Source: Streptomyces hokutonensis (GTDB lineage Bacteria > Actinomycetota > Actinomycetes > Streptomycetales > Streptomycetaceae). Taken from it: a DNA stretch of 63,326 bases. Below, in pieces: positions 15,990 to 24,828 of the stretch. The position numbers and the translations under genes are program-made. How positions within the stretch are numbered: position 1 is the stretch's first letter; each line of letters begins with the position of its first letter. The DNA lies in the NCBI RefSeq assembly GCF_000376565.1, contig NZ_BARG01000008.1, positions 1 through 63,326 on the forward strand. The letters run 5' to 3'. The notes under the pieces were generated by a model, which was not told the origin of the DNA, did not search any database, and worked only from the letters and a program-made list of their open reading frames with translations.

Positions 15990-17405
15990 ATGGGACGTCA
16001 TGGGTGGAATTCGGGGGCACGACGGTGGCGGCTCACCGCGCTGCTCGGCGTGGGTGTGGCCGCACTGGCTCTGATCGTGACCCTGATCAACACGCTTCCC
16101 GGCGGCGGAAGCACCGCGGGCACCTCGCGCGACGGCGACAAGGTGCACGGCACCCCGGCGAGCCCGCCCGACGAGGACCGGCCGGAGGTCGGCTGGGGCT
16201 TCACCCACACCCAGTACAGCGCCGACGAGGGCAGCGACACCGCGACCGAGCGCGTCGAGGGGCTGCTTGAGAAGTCCCAACTCCCGCAGGACCAGGCCAT
16301 CATGGGCTGGGGCGCCGACAACCCCGAGCCGGTGAAGGGGCGTTACGACTTCGGCGCCCTCGATCGCCGGATCGACTTCGTCCGCAAGTCGGGCGGTACC
16401 CCGGTGATCACGCTGTGCTGCTCGCCGGACTGGATGAAGGGCGGCAAGTCGGGCGTCGACAACACCGATTGGAGTCAGGCGTCGCTGGAGACGGCCCCGC
16501 AGCCGGACCACTACGCGGACTTCGCCGCGCTCGCCGCGACCGTCGCCAAGCGGTACCCGGACGTCACCCACTTCATCGTGTGGAACGAGTTCAAGGGTTT
16601 CTGGAACAACGCCAAGCAGCGCTGGGACTACGAGGGTTACACCCAGCTCTACAACCTGGTCTACAAGGCGCTGAAGAAGGTCAACCCGAAGATCATGGTC
16701 GGCGGTCCCTATCTGGTGATGGACAGCGTCGACCCGCGCGACGCGAACGCCTCCGGCACCTTCAAGGGCAGTTGGGGCGCGATGGACCAGCGGATCATCG
16801 ACGCCTTCGACTACTGGAACAAGAACAAGGCCGGCGCCGACTTCGTGGTCGTGGACGGCTCCAGCTACACCAACGACGACGAGCTGCTGCCCAACGAGTT
16901 CGCCGCCACCGACAAACTCACCGCCGTGAGCGAGTGGGTACGGCAGCAGACGCACGACCTGCCGCTGTGGTGGGCCGAGTACTACGTCGAGCCCGCCGAC
17001 GGCAACGACGACCGCAAGGGCTGGTCCGAGACCCACCGCGTCGCCGTCCAGGCCGCCGGCATGATCGCCATGGCCAAGGGCGGCGCCACCTCCGGCTTCT
17101 ACTGGAACCCGGAGACCGAGAAGGGCGCGAACTGCGCGGGCTGTCTGTGGACGCCGACCGACAGCTCCGACGGCGGGAAGCAGCTGCCGATGTACGACCT
17201 GGTCTCCCGCTTCGACGCGGCCTTCGGGCCCGGCACGAAGTTCGAGACCGTGTCGATCGCGGCGGACGACGTGCCCAACGTGAAGGTGCTCGCCACCGAC
17301 AAGACGGTCCTGGTCGTGAACACCCTGGACCGGCAGATCAGCGCGAAGGTCGACGGTCAGGACTTCGACCTGGCGGCCTACGGGGTCAAGTGGCTGACGC
17401 GATGA
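15990..17405 (+). CDS. Membrane-anchored glycoside hydrolase, GH39/PslG-like
   Basis: 471 aa. One N-terminal TM (residues ~12-38, RRWRLTALLGVGVAALALIV) anchors it with the catalytic domain outside. The (beta/alpha)8 clan-A signatures are FIVWNEFKGFW (acid/base Glu200) and LWWAEYYVEP (probable nucleophile Glu330). It resembles PslG-type GH39 enzymes encoded beside exopolysaccharide genes and able to cut their own polymer. It converges with a four-gene polysaccharide operon, which fits a polymer-trimming or release role (inference). Its last codons form half of a long terminator stem. Confidence 0.82.
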   Translation: MGRHGWNSGARRWRLTALLGVGVAALALIVTLINTLPGGGSTAGTSRDGDKVHGTPASPPDEDRPEVGWGFTHTQYSADEGSDTATERVEGLLEKSQLPQDQAIMGWGADNPEPVKGRYDFGALDRRIDFVRKSGGTPVITLCCSPDWMKGGKSGVDNTDWSQASLETAPQPDHYADFAALAATVAKRYPDVTHFIVWNEFKGFWNNAKQRWDYEGYTQLYNLVYKALKKVNPKIMVGGPYLVMDSVDPRDANASGTFKGSWGAMDQRIIDAFDYWNKNKAGADFVVVDGSSYTNDDELLPNEFAATDKLTAVSEWVRQQTHDLPLWWAEYYVEPADGNDDRKGWSETHRVAVQAAGMIAMAKGGATSGFYWNPETEKGANCAGCLWTPTDSSDGGKQLPMYDLVSRFDAAFGPGTKFETVSIAADDVPNVKVLATDKTVLVVNTLDRQISAKVDGQDFDLAAYGVKWLTR

Positions 17406-17421
17406 GCCACTTGACCCCGTA
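17379..17421. terminator. 17-bp perfect hairpin inside the 3' end of the GH39-like gene
   Basis: TACGGGGTCAAGTGGCT pairs perfectly with 17405-17421 across a 9-nt loop. The left arm encodes the last residues (YGVKWL), and the stop codon TGA straddles the loop and right arm. It should terminate both this gene and the convergent polysaccharide operon. Confidence 0.87.
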
Positions 17422-17428
17422 AGACCTG

Positions 17429-20400
17429 CTACTTCATCGTCAGGAACCGCTGCACCAGCGAGGCCAGCAGCACCGCCAGCAGGGGCAGCGAGAACCAGAA
17501 ACTGCTCTGCAGCCACCGCAGTTGACGCACGCTCGGCCGCACCGCGACCCGGACGATCTCGCGGGCCGTCAGCATCAGGATCAGCGCGAGGGCGGCGAGC
17601 GCGCCCACCACCGACCACGGGGTCCAGGTGATCTGCGGTCCGATCGGCCCGGGGTCGGGCTTGGGGACCGCGCCGGCCGGCTGCTTGCGCAGCGCGTACA
17701 TGGTCACGTCGTCGTTGACGAGGACCTTCTTCAACTCCTGGCGGTTGTCCAGGTTCTGGATGAGCCGGGACTCCCAGGTCGCCGAGTAGCCCGCGTCCAG
17801 CTGGAGCGAGACGACCTGGCTCTTGTTGAGCATCAGATACGAGTTCGGGCCCGCGTCCTTGAGCGCCTTGACGAGGCCGGACACCAGCACCGGGTCCGAA
17901 GGGGCCAGCGTGGGAACGTAGTTGACCCGCTCCATGTCCTTCGCGCCCCACGGCATCGCCGGAGTCACGTCGTTGACCGTGTCGTTGCTCAGCCACAGCA
18001 GCCGTACGGTCGGCTTGTCGTGGGCGTACACGTAGTTCATGGCGGCGACCTCGCCGGGCCGCACCCGCTCGAAGCCCTCGTTGCCCCAACGGGCCACCAG
18101 GAAGCCGCCCATGAGCACCAGGCCCGCGACCAGCGCGGCCAGCGGGGCGAGGCTCATGCGGTCCTTCTCGCGCTCCTTGGCGGTGACGCCGGTGCGCGGG
18201 AAGAGGGCGAGGCCCGCGAGCAGGGCCGCGCCCGGCACCGCGAACATGAAGACGCGCAGCGCCATTTCGCCGCCGTAGGACTGCATGCCGAAGCCCAGGA
18301 ACGGGACGAAGGTGAGGACGAGGAGGGAGCGTTCGCGGTACTTGTGGTCGCGGCGGCGCCACCAGCCCCAGCAGGCGAAGGCCATGACGCCGCCGGCCAG
18401 CAGGACGCGGGTGTAGAGGACCAGCTTGTGGGTCGAACTGCCGCCTTGGATACGGCCGGAGACGGACGTCGAGACGTTGCTGCCGACGCCGCCGACCCCG
18501 CCGAAGAGGTCGTTGAAGTGCCCGGACCAGTACGGCTCGGCCATGAAGCCGATCCATACCGCGACCAGCACCGCGAACAGGATGGGCAGGCCGCGCAGTT
18601 CGGAGCGGCCGATCAGGACGAGGACCGTGAGGACGCCCAGCATCACGAACGGGGTGAGCTGGTGGGCCGGGACGCTCGCCGCGAACAGGCCGATCAACAC
18701 CAGGAGCAGGACGGCCTGTTGGCGCCGGTCGGTGGGTTCGACCTCGGCCTCGCCGGGGCGCATCTTCGTCCACAGGACCCCGGGCGCCCGGAACCAGACC
18801 AGGAGGATCGCCACGAAGGCCAGATAGAGCAGGAAGGTGAAGCCCTGCGGGGAGAAGTAGTCCTGGCCGACCCAGCCGCTGAGCACGAAGATCCAGACGC
18901 CGGTCCACTTCGCCCGCCAGCTCGCCCGCAGCGAGCGGACCAGGAGGAACAGCGGGGCCAGATAGGCGAGTTGGATGGCGGTGGGCCACCAGCGGATGAC
19001 CTCGGTCCAGTCGGTGATCCCGCACGCCCTGCCGATGAACGCCGCCGCGGCGAAGAAGCCCGGCCAGCTCCAGCGGGCGTCGAGGTCGGGTACGGCGGAC
19101 CCGGTGCGGTCGATGTAGTCGATGAACCCGAGGTGCTGCCAGGCCGTCGGGAAGCGCGGCTCGGGCTCGATCACCGCGGGCAGCGCGTGCAGCGAGACCA
19201 CGGTCGCGAGCAGCGTGATCAGCAGCAGCACCTTGTGCTCGCGGCCCAGCCACAGCAGCGCGGCGAAGACCGTGACCAGCAGCGCGGCCCCGGCCAGCGT
19301 GGGCAGCGGCAGTACCGAGATCAGGCCGAGCCCGCCCATGCGGTCGAGGTCGGACTCGCCGAGCCGCAGCGCGGGCACCCAGTACAGGAGCAGCGCGGCG
19401 ACCAGCAGACAGCCGATGACGACACCGGGTCGGGTGGGCACCAGGCGCTCGCGCAGGGACAACGGCCGTGCGGGCGGCGGCACTTCGGCTTCCCGGGACT
19501 CCGTCTCCCGTGCTTCCGCCGCCACCAGTGCCGCCTCCGATACGACCAGCCGGTCGGAGCCGTTGGCGGGTTCGAAGGGGGCGTCCACCTCGGGTTCCGC
19601 GACCGGGCTCACCGAGGACTCCGAGCCGGGTTCGCGTTCCTCCACCGGCAGTCCCACGACCTCGGACCGCTTGATGCCGAGCGCCCAGGTCGGCCGCTGC
19701 TCGCCGGACACGATGGGCGTGCCGGCGGGCGGGGTGCCGGGACCCGGGCGTACGTCGGGCCGGCGTTCCAGGTGGTCGAAGTCCACGTGGATGCCGAGCG
19801 CGAGGGTGTCGGAGTCGAGCGCCCAGGCCGGGCCGCGACGGCGCGTGGCGGCCGGGACCTCGCGGGCCCCCAGGTCGGCGAGGTCGCCGTCCGGTGCCGC
19901 GTCCGCGGGCAGTTCCACGGGCGCGGCCCTGAGCGTCCTGAAGAGTTTGGGCGCGGCGATCGTCACGATCACCGCGAGGCTGGAGATCTCGGCGACGCCC
20001 GCGCCGGTCAGGCCCATGCGGGGGAGCAGCAGCAGCGTCAGACCGAGCACCAGGACGCACAACAGGCCCTGCAGCCAGGCGAGTCCACTGGTCCGGCTCT
20101 GCGCGCGCAGCACCGCGAAGTACGTCTCCATGACGACCCGCAGCAGCGCGCCCACCGCGAACCAGCGCAGCAGCGGGGTCGCCGCGTCCGCGTACCCCGC
20201 GCCGAACACGCCCAGGATGTACGGCGCCCCGATGAACAGCAGCCCGCAGATCGGCAGCATGATGCGGGCCATGCGCTTGAGCGCGGCCCGGGTGTTGGCG
20301 GCGATGCGCGCCGGGTCGTGGGAGCCCTCGACGGTCAGCGAGGCGCCCATGTTGATGGCGAGCAGGTTGACCGTGCCGCCTATCGTCGTGGTGATGTAGA

Positions 20401-21259
20401 AGTACGCGTTGTCCTCGGAGCTGACCTGCGAGGCGATGATCACCGGCACGAGATAGACCACGGCGAGCGAGAACAGCGAGCCGGTGTAGTCCCCGGCGAG
20501 GAAGCGTCCGATCTCCCGCAGCGTCGGCGGCTTCGCGTGCTCCTCGGTCGCCTTGATGTGCCGGGGCACCAGCCGCCGGAACACCAGCCAGCCGAGCGGC
20601 ACCACGGAGAACGCGATCGCGGCGACCCACGACACGAAGACACCGCTCATGGTGAAGATCGACGCGAGCCCGACCAGCAGCCCCAGCTTCACCGCCGAGA
20701 ACACGGTGTTGCCCACCGGCACCCAGGGCGCGCTGCGCAGCCCGGTCAGCACGCCGTCCTGGAGCGTGAGCAGGTTCCAGGCGACGACGGCGACGACGAA
20801 GCCGAGCGCGGGGAGCGGCCCGTGCAGGAAGCGGTACGAGGGTCCCCAGTCGCTCAGGGTCAGCAGGAAGATCCCGGCGCCGAGCGCGACGACCAGCGAA
20901 CTGCCCGCGTACGTACGGAAGATGAGGCGTCCGGTGGCGCGTCCGGCGACCGGGATGAAGCGGGCCAGGGCGCCCGTCAGGGTCACCGCGGTGAGTCCGG
21001 CGAGCAGCTTCATCGCGGCGATCGCCGCCGAACCCTGTCCGACGGCGGAGGCCGAGTAGTAGTGGGCCGCGATCAACCAGTAGCCCAGGCCGAGCACCGC
21101 GGAGATCCCGGTGTTCAGCATCAGGGCGTAGGCGTTGCGGAACAGCGGGCTGCCGCCGGGGGACTTGCGCCTCCCCGGCAGGCGCAGACGGCGCCCCGAC
21201 TGCGGGGGCGCTTGGGTCTCGGGCACTGCGTCCTGGGTGGTGGTCGTCGTGTCAGACAC
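17429..21259 (-). CDS. Polysaccharide flippase fused to a large multi-span (GT-C-like) domain
   Basis: 1276 aa. The GTG start (VSDTTTTTQD) overlaps the deacetylase stop by 8 bp. Residues ~45-465 are a 12-14 TM Wzx/MOP-type exporter (RNAYALMLNTGISAVLGLGYWLIAA, later SLTVEG and FGAGYADAATPLLRWFAVGALLR). A ~170-residue cytoplasmic, acidic and Pro-rich linker follows. From ~640 a second membrane half has about ten TM segments and conserved loops (WSWPGFFAAAAFIG, DYFSPQGFTFLLYLAF), like GT-C glycosyltransferases or O-antigen-type polymerases. So lipid-linked unit export and a late transfer or polymerisation step may be joined in one protein. It is the last gene of the operon. The C-terminal assignment is tentative. 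Confidence 0.78.
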   Translation of the reverse strand: MSDTTTTTQDAVPETQAPPQSGRRLRLPGRRKSPGGSPLFRNAYALMLNTGISAVLGLGYWLIAAHYYSASAVGQGSAAIAAMKLLAGLTAVTLTGALARFIPVAGRATGRLIFRTYAGSSLVVALGAGIFLLTLSDWGPSYRFLHGPLPALGFVVAVVAWNLLTLQDGVLTGLRSAPWVPVGNTVFSAVKLGLLVGLASIFTMSGVFVSWVAAIAFSVVPLGWLVFRRLVPRHIKATEEHAKPPTLREIGRFLAGDYTGSLFSLAVVYLVPVIIASQVSSEDNAYFYITTTIGGTVNLLAINMGASLTVEGSHDPARIAANTRAALKRMARIMLPICGLLFIGAPYILGVFGAGYADAATPLLRWFAVGALLRVVMETYFAVLRAQSRTSGLAWLQGLLCVLVLGLTLLLLPRMGLTGAGVAEISSLAVIVTIAAPKLFRTLRAAPVELPADAAPDGDLADLGAREVPAATRRRGPAWALDSDTLALGIHVDFDHLERRPDVRPGPGTPPAGTPIVSGEQRPTWALGIKRSEVVGLPVEEREPGSESSVSPVAEPEVDAPFEPANGSDRLVVSEAALVAAEARETESREAEVPPPARPLSLRERLVPTRPGVVIGCLLVAALLLYWVPALRLGESDLDRMGGLGLISVLPLPTLAGAALLVTVFAALLWLGREHKVLLLITLLATVVSLHALPAVIEPEPRFPTAWQHLGFIDYIDRTGSAVPDLDARWSWPGFFAAAAFIGRACGITDWTEVIRWWPTAIQLAYLAPLFLLVRSLRASWRAKWTGVWIFVLSGWVGQDYFSPQGFTFLLYLAFVAILLVWFRAPGVLWTKMRPGEAEVEPTDRRQQAVLLLVLIGLFAASVPAHQLTPFVMLGVLTVLVLIGRSELRGLPILFAVLVAVWIGFMAEPYWSGHFNDLFGGVGGVGSNVSTSVSGRIQGGSSTHKLVLYTRVLLAGGVMAFACWGWWRRRDHKYRERSLLVLTFVPFLGFGMQSYGGEMALRVFMFAVPGAALLAGLALFPRTGVTAKEREKDRMSLAPLAALVAGLVLMGGFLVARWGNEGFERVRPGEVAAMNYVYAHDKPTVRLLWLSNDTVNDVTPAMPWGAKDMERVNYVPTLAPSDPVLVSGLVKALKDAGPNSYLMLNKSQVVSLQLDAGYSATWESRLIQNLDNRQELKKVLVNDDVTMYALRKQPAGAVPKPDPGPIGPQITWTPWSVVGALAALALILMLTAREIVRVAVRPSVRQLRWLQSSFWFSLPLLAVLLASLVQRFLTMK

Positions 21260-22052
21260 GGGAACGGCTGGCCTTCCGGCGGACCTGTCGGGCTCTGCGG
21301 ACCATGGCGTACCCCTGCGTGAGGGCCCGGTCCCTGGCGAAGTTGCGGGCGATCGCACGGCCCTCGACGAGCCGCTCGAACTCCTCGACACCCGTACTGC
21401 GGCGCACAGTCACCCGTCGCAGGGCGTACGGCCCCTGGCGGCGGCGGGCGAGGTCGTTGCCGACGGCGAGCGCCTGCGCGAACCCCGTCTCCCGTACCGC
21501 GACGCGCACCCGGCGGCTGGAGTAGCCGTACGGATAGGCGAACGAGACGGGTACCGTGCCGAGTTCGTCGGCGACGATCTCCTTGCAGCGGACCAGCTCC
21601 GCGCGCAGGGTCTCGTCGTCGAGCTGGTCGAGCTGCGGGTGGGTGTGGCTGTGGCCGCCGATCTCGACGTCGGCGTCGGCGAGTCGGCGCACCTGGTCCC
21701 AGTCGAGCATGGTGTCGAGGCCGCCCCCGGTGTCGTACGAGCCCCGGATCCAGCCGGTGGAGACGAACAGGGTGGACGCGAAGCCGTGTTGGGCGAGTGC
21801 GGGCAGCGCGTGGCGGTGCACGCCCTCGTAGCCGTCGTCGAAGGTGATCAGGACCGGGCGCTCCGGCAGTGGTTTGCCCGAACGCCAACTGGCCGCCAGA
21901 TCGGCGGTGTTGATCGGCGTGAAGTGCAAGTCGCCGAGCAGGGCCATCTGTTCGGCGAACGCCTCCGGCGCGACGGACAGGGCGCGGGTGGCGTCGTTCG
22001 GGGCGGCGGCGATCGAGTGGTACATGAGGATCGGCACCGGTGTGTCACTCAT
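21252..22052 (-). CDS. Polysaccharide deacetylase (CE4)
   Basis: 266 aa. ATG (MSDTPVPILMYHS) overlaps the preceding GT stop by 8 bp. The NodB homology motifs are clear: YHSIA near the start, TFDDGYEG (Asp72, Asp73, catalytic base and metal) and GGHSHTHPQL (His134, His138 metal ligands), and SFAYPYGY. No signal peptide is present, so action may be cytoplasmic on a lipid-linked or nucleotide-linked intermediate, or it may be exported otherwise. It removes N- or O-acetyl groups from amino sugars in related systems. Confidence 0.9.
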   Translation of the reverse strand: MSDTPVPILMYHSIAAAPNDATRALSVAPEAFAEQMALLGDLHFTPINTADLAASWRSGKPLPERPVLITFDDGYEGVHRHALPALAQHGFASTLFVSTGWIRGSYDTGGGLDTMLDWDQVRRLADADVEIGGHSHTHPQLDQLDDETLRAELVRCKEIVADELGTVPVSFAYPYGYSSRRVRVAVRETGFAQALAVGNDLARRRQGPYALRRVTVRRSTGVEEFERLVEGRAIARNFARDRALTQGYAMVRRARQVRRKASRSRV

Positions 22053-23046
22053 GGGTGTCCCCCCGCTCGATCCCGGCCACCTCGAACGTGGCCCCGCCCC
22101 GTCGTGCCCGCACGCTCCCGACGACATACCCGCCCGCCGCCGTGAACACCCCGGCGACGATCGCGCCCGCCCGGCCCGCGCCGCCCGGCCGGGCGAACAC
22201 GAAGTCCCGCAGGCCGCGCGCCACCCCGGCTGGCAGGACCCGGGTCGTGTAGCGGCGCTCCGACTCAAGTCCCTTGCCGGCGCCGACACTTCGGGCCACC
22301 AGCGCCTTGGACAGGCCCTCGGCGTAGGCGCGGGTACGGAAGTACCCGAAGTGCTCGCGCGCCTCGGGCACCCGGTGGTGGATCACCGCCCGGTCGTCGA
22401 TCAGCAGCACCGCGTCCGGTCTGGCCCGCGTGAGCCGGATGCACAACTCCGTCTCCTCGCAGCCCAGCGGACGCTTGTCGCCGTCCCGCCCGATGCCGGT
22501 CGCGAAACCCCCCGCCGCGTCGAACGCCGTACGCCGGAACGAGGCGTTGCCGCCGAGGACGTTGCGCACCCGGACCAGGCCCGGCGGCAGGCCCTTGTAC
22601 GTGCAGCCCACCACCCAGTCGAACTCCTCGGGGAACCAGGCCGGTCGGCGGCCCGACGCCCAGATCGGCATCGTACGGCCGCCTACGGCCATCACCTTCG
22701 GGTCGGCGTACGCCTCGGCGAAGTGCCGCAGCCACTCCCGCTCGGCCACGGCGTCGTCGTCGAGGAAGGCGACGACCTCGCCGCGCGAGACGGCGATGCC
22801 GGTGTTGCGGCCCGCGGACAGCCCGCGCGGGCCCGCGTTCGCCAGCACGCGGACCTCGCCGCTCTCCTCGAAGTCCTTGTACTCCCTGGTGAGTCGGTCC
22901 AGGAGAGCCGGGTTGTGGTCGACGACCAGCAACGTCTCCAGCGCGGGCCGTGACTGCGCCCGCACCGAGGAGACCGCCGCGAGGATGTCCTCCCAGCGGT
23001 CCTCGGTGTAGACGCAGATCACGACAGAGATGTCGGGACTGCTCAA
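22045..23046 (-). CDS. Glycosyltransferase family 2
   Basis: 333 aa. The TTG start overlaps the upstream stop (TTGA) and follows GGGGAGAGG; there is no better start. GT-A fold: DISVVICVYTEDRWEDILAAV, then the DDD metal site in VVAFLDDDAVAEREW, followed by LGGNASFRR and the catalytic ED-type region LGCEETELCIR. A weakly hydrophobic C-terminal segment (RAGAIVAGVFTAAGGYVVGS) may touch the membrane. Part of the polysaccharide operon; donor sugar unknown. Confidence 0.9.
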   Translation of the reverse strand: MSSPDISVVICVYTEDRWEDILAAVSSVRAQSRPALETLLVVDHNPALLDRLTREYKDFEESGEVRVLANAGPRGLSAGRNTGIAVSRGEVVAFLDDDAVAEREWLRHFAEAYADPKVMAVGGRTMPIWASGRRPAWFPEEFDWVVGCTYKGLPPGLVRVRNVLGGNASFRRTAFDAAGGFATGIGRDGDKRPLGCEETELCIRLTRARPDAVLLIDDRAVIHHRVPEAREHFGYFRTRAYAEGLSKALVARSVGAGKGLESERRYTTRVLPAGVARGLRDFVFARPGGAGRAGAIVAGVFTAAGGYVVGSVRARRGGATFEVAGIERGDTHE

Positions 23047-23861
23047 GACACCTCTCCCCGGACCGAGTCGATCACCCTCGCGTGCGAACGGCTGCGCAGC
23101 GCACGCCGGTTGGAGCGCTCCTTGAGGATCACCTTGAGCACCCGGATCCCGTCCCGCACGGCGCGCAGATTGCTCGTGCCGTGGATACGGAGGTACTCGT
23201 GGCTGGGGATCTCCTGCACCTTGAGGCCGGCCTTGACCACCCGGATGTTGATGAGGGTCTCGATCTCGAAGCCGGTGCAGTCGAGGTCGATCTTGTCGAG
23301 GCAGTGCCGCCAGAATGCGTTGTATCCGTAGCAGAGATCGGTGTAGCGGGCGCCGAACTTGCGGTTGACGATCGTGCACAGCGCCCAGTTGCCGAGCTTG
23401 CGGATGAACGTCATGTCGTCCGTGCCGCCGCCGTTGGCGAAGCGGGAGCCCTTGGCGAAGTCCGCGCCCGAGACGAGGGCGGAGACATAGCTGACGATCT
23501 CGTGGCCGTCGGCCGAGCCGTCCGCGTCGACCATCACGATGATGTCGCCGCTGCACGCCTCGAACCCGGTGATCAGGGCATCCCCCTTGCCCTTTCCCTG
23601 CTGTTCGACGACCTTCACCCCGGGCCACAGTTCGCGGGCCACTTCCACGGTGTTGTCGGTGGAATTGCCGTCCACAAGAACCACTTCGTGTATCCACGCG
23701 GGCAGTGTCTTGAAGACGTAGGGGAGATTCTCCGCCTCATTCATGGCGGGAATCACCACGCTCACCGGCGGTGTGATCGCCAGGTGAGAGGAGATCGGCC
23801 GGTATTTGGCCGACATTAATGGATCTTGGCCCGATGTCGCTGGGCGCAGAACAGAACTCAC
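23043..23861 (-). CDS. Dolichol-phosphate-mannose-synthase-like glycosyltransferase (GT2)
   Basis: 272 aa, first gene of the operon. GTG start; ATG at 23816 (MSAKYRPISS) is a possible alternative. It has VSVVIPAMNEAENLPYVF, DGNSTDNTVEVA, the QGKGKGDALITGF loop and the DADGS metal motif, which fits the DPM1/undecaprenyl-phosphate sugar transferase branch. It would place a sugar onto a polyprenyl phosphate. No C-terminal TM pair is seen, so membrane contact is peripheral. Confidence 0.88.
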   Translation of the reverse strand: MSSVLRPATSGQDPLMSAKYRPISSHLAITPPVSVVIPAMNEAENLPYVFKTLPAWIHEVVLVDGNSTDNTVEVARELWPGVKVVEQQGKGKGDALITGFEACSGDIIVMVDADGSADGHEIVSYVSALVSGADFAKGSRFANGGGTDDMTFIRKLGNWALCTIVNRKFGARYTDLCYGYNAFWRHCLDKIDLDCTGFEIETLINIRVVKAGLKVQEIPSHEYLRIHGTSNLRAVRDGIRVLKVILKERSNRRALRSRSHARVIDSVRGEVS

Positions 23862-24228
23862 GAGTCTGGTCCCTCTCGTCCGGCGGACCGCCCGCCCCTG
23901 GGCGGCCCGGCTCTGTGCTCCGGTTCGAAAGGGGGGTTCTCACAGGCGCCACGGACAAATGGATCTCCGTGCGCGCGTGGTGAGCTGGCAAAGCTGGTCG
24001 ACCCCCGAAAGGCGTGAAAGCCGGCCGCGCGGCACGACTCGGTCACACGTACGGTCACCGAGCACGGCACCCCCCTACCGCGCCCCGCGCCGGTTCATCG
24101 CGGTCCTTGAGCCCTCCCCTAGAGCCGCTCGATGATGGACCAGTGCGGGTGAGATTACGACGGTATTGATGATTGAACCCGTATGGCAAGGCCTGAAACG
24201 GGGCCTCACGTTTTTGTTGGTTTGACCG
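23862..24228. other. Intergenic region upstream of the polysaccharide operon
   Basis: 367 bp without a credible gene on either strand. It should contain the promoter of the minus-strand operon that starts at 23861. The right part (24150-24228) is relatively A/T-rich. I see no strong palindrome; a short 5-bp stem followed by TTTTT at 24189-24215 is oriented for the plus strand, where nothing is transcribed. Confidence 0.5.
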
Positions 24229-24654
24229 TTACACTCCTTTGTCAGCCGTTGTACGGCGGCGCATATGCCGCACGAATACCGATAGTGCTGTCAGGCCACT
24301 GATCACCGCCACCGCGACGATTCCCCCGTCGATCGACCACCGGTGCACGGCCAGCATTCCCTGGGCGACCAGCATGTCGACGACCACCGCGCCCGCGACC
24401 GACGCGAGAACACGGCCGTAGGGATCAAGTCCGCGCAGCGCCGCCGCAATTGCCGAGGCCGGCGCGGAGAAAAGGAAGAACAGCGCGAACGGTCCGCGCA
24501 GCGGTGATCCGGAGCCGGTGAGCGCGAGAAACGCGCCGACCACCCCGATGGTCACGGCCGCACCGGCGAAAAGCGCCGACAGGTCCCTCCCCGGTCCTGG
24601 TCGCGCCCGCTCGGTGTCGGCGGTGGATGTTCTCTTGATACCTAAGGTCTGCAT
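24229..24654 (-). CDS. Four-TM hypothetical membrane protein
   Basis: 141 aa from ATG (MQTLGIKRTSTADTERARPG). About four hydrophobic helices: LSALFAGAAVTIGVVGAFLALTG, FALFFLFSAPASAIAAALR, VLASVAGAVVVDMLVAQGML and GGIVAVAVISGLTALSVFV, with a basic end RHMRRRTTADKGV. No motif identifies a function. It lies on the same strand as the polysaccharide operon but 367 bp away, so a link is possible but unproven. Confidence 0.68.
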   Translation of the reverse strand: MQTLGIKRTSTADTERARPGPGRDLSALFAGAAVTIGVVGAFLALTGSGSPLRGPFALFFLFSAPASAIAAALRGLDPYGRVLASVAGAVVVDMLVAQGMLAVHRWSIDGGIVAVAVISGLTALSVFVRHMRRRTTADKGV

Positions 24655-24768
24655 TGGCGACTTTGCCCCCCAGCGCGCCGGATGCCGGGTTTCAATGTGG
24701 CGCAGCCCGACGGGGCACGTCAAGGTGCGGAAGGCGCTTGCACCGGTTCTCGTGCATCTCCGAATAGA

Positions 24769-24803
24769 TGTTCCCCGGAGGCGCCTGCTGCCTCCGGGGA
24801 ACA
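24769..24803. terminator. Terminator hairpin after the subtilase
   Basis: 14-bp perfect stem (TGTTCCCCGGAGGC and complement) with a 7-nt loop, 26 bp beyond the stop of the minus-strand S8 peptidase. Confidence 0.83.
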
Positions 24804-24828
24804 CTGATGCGGCTGGGGCGGTCGGGCC

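Noticed and set aside
17522..21322. 1266-codon plus-strand frame opposite the flippase fusion
   Set aside because: Its sequence (His/Asp/Arg/Gln-rich, no TM, no motif) mirrors the codons of the real membrane protein on the other strand; the latter has coherent TM segments and overlapping neighbours.
24189..24215. Possible rho-independent terminator (AGGCC stem and TTTTT)
   Set aside because: The stem is only 5 bp and the T-run serves the plus strand, on which no gene ends there.
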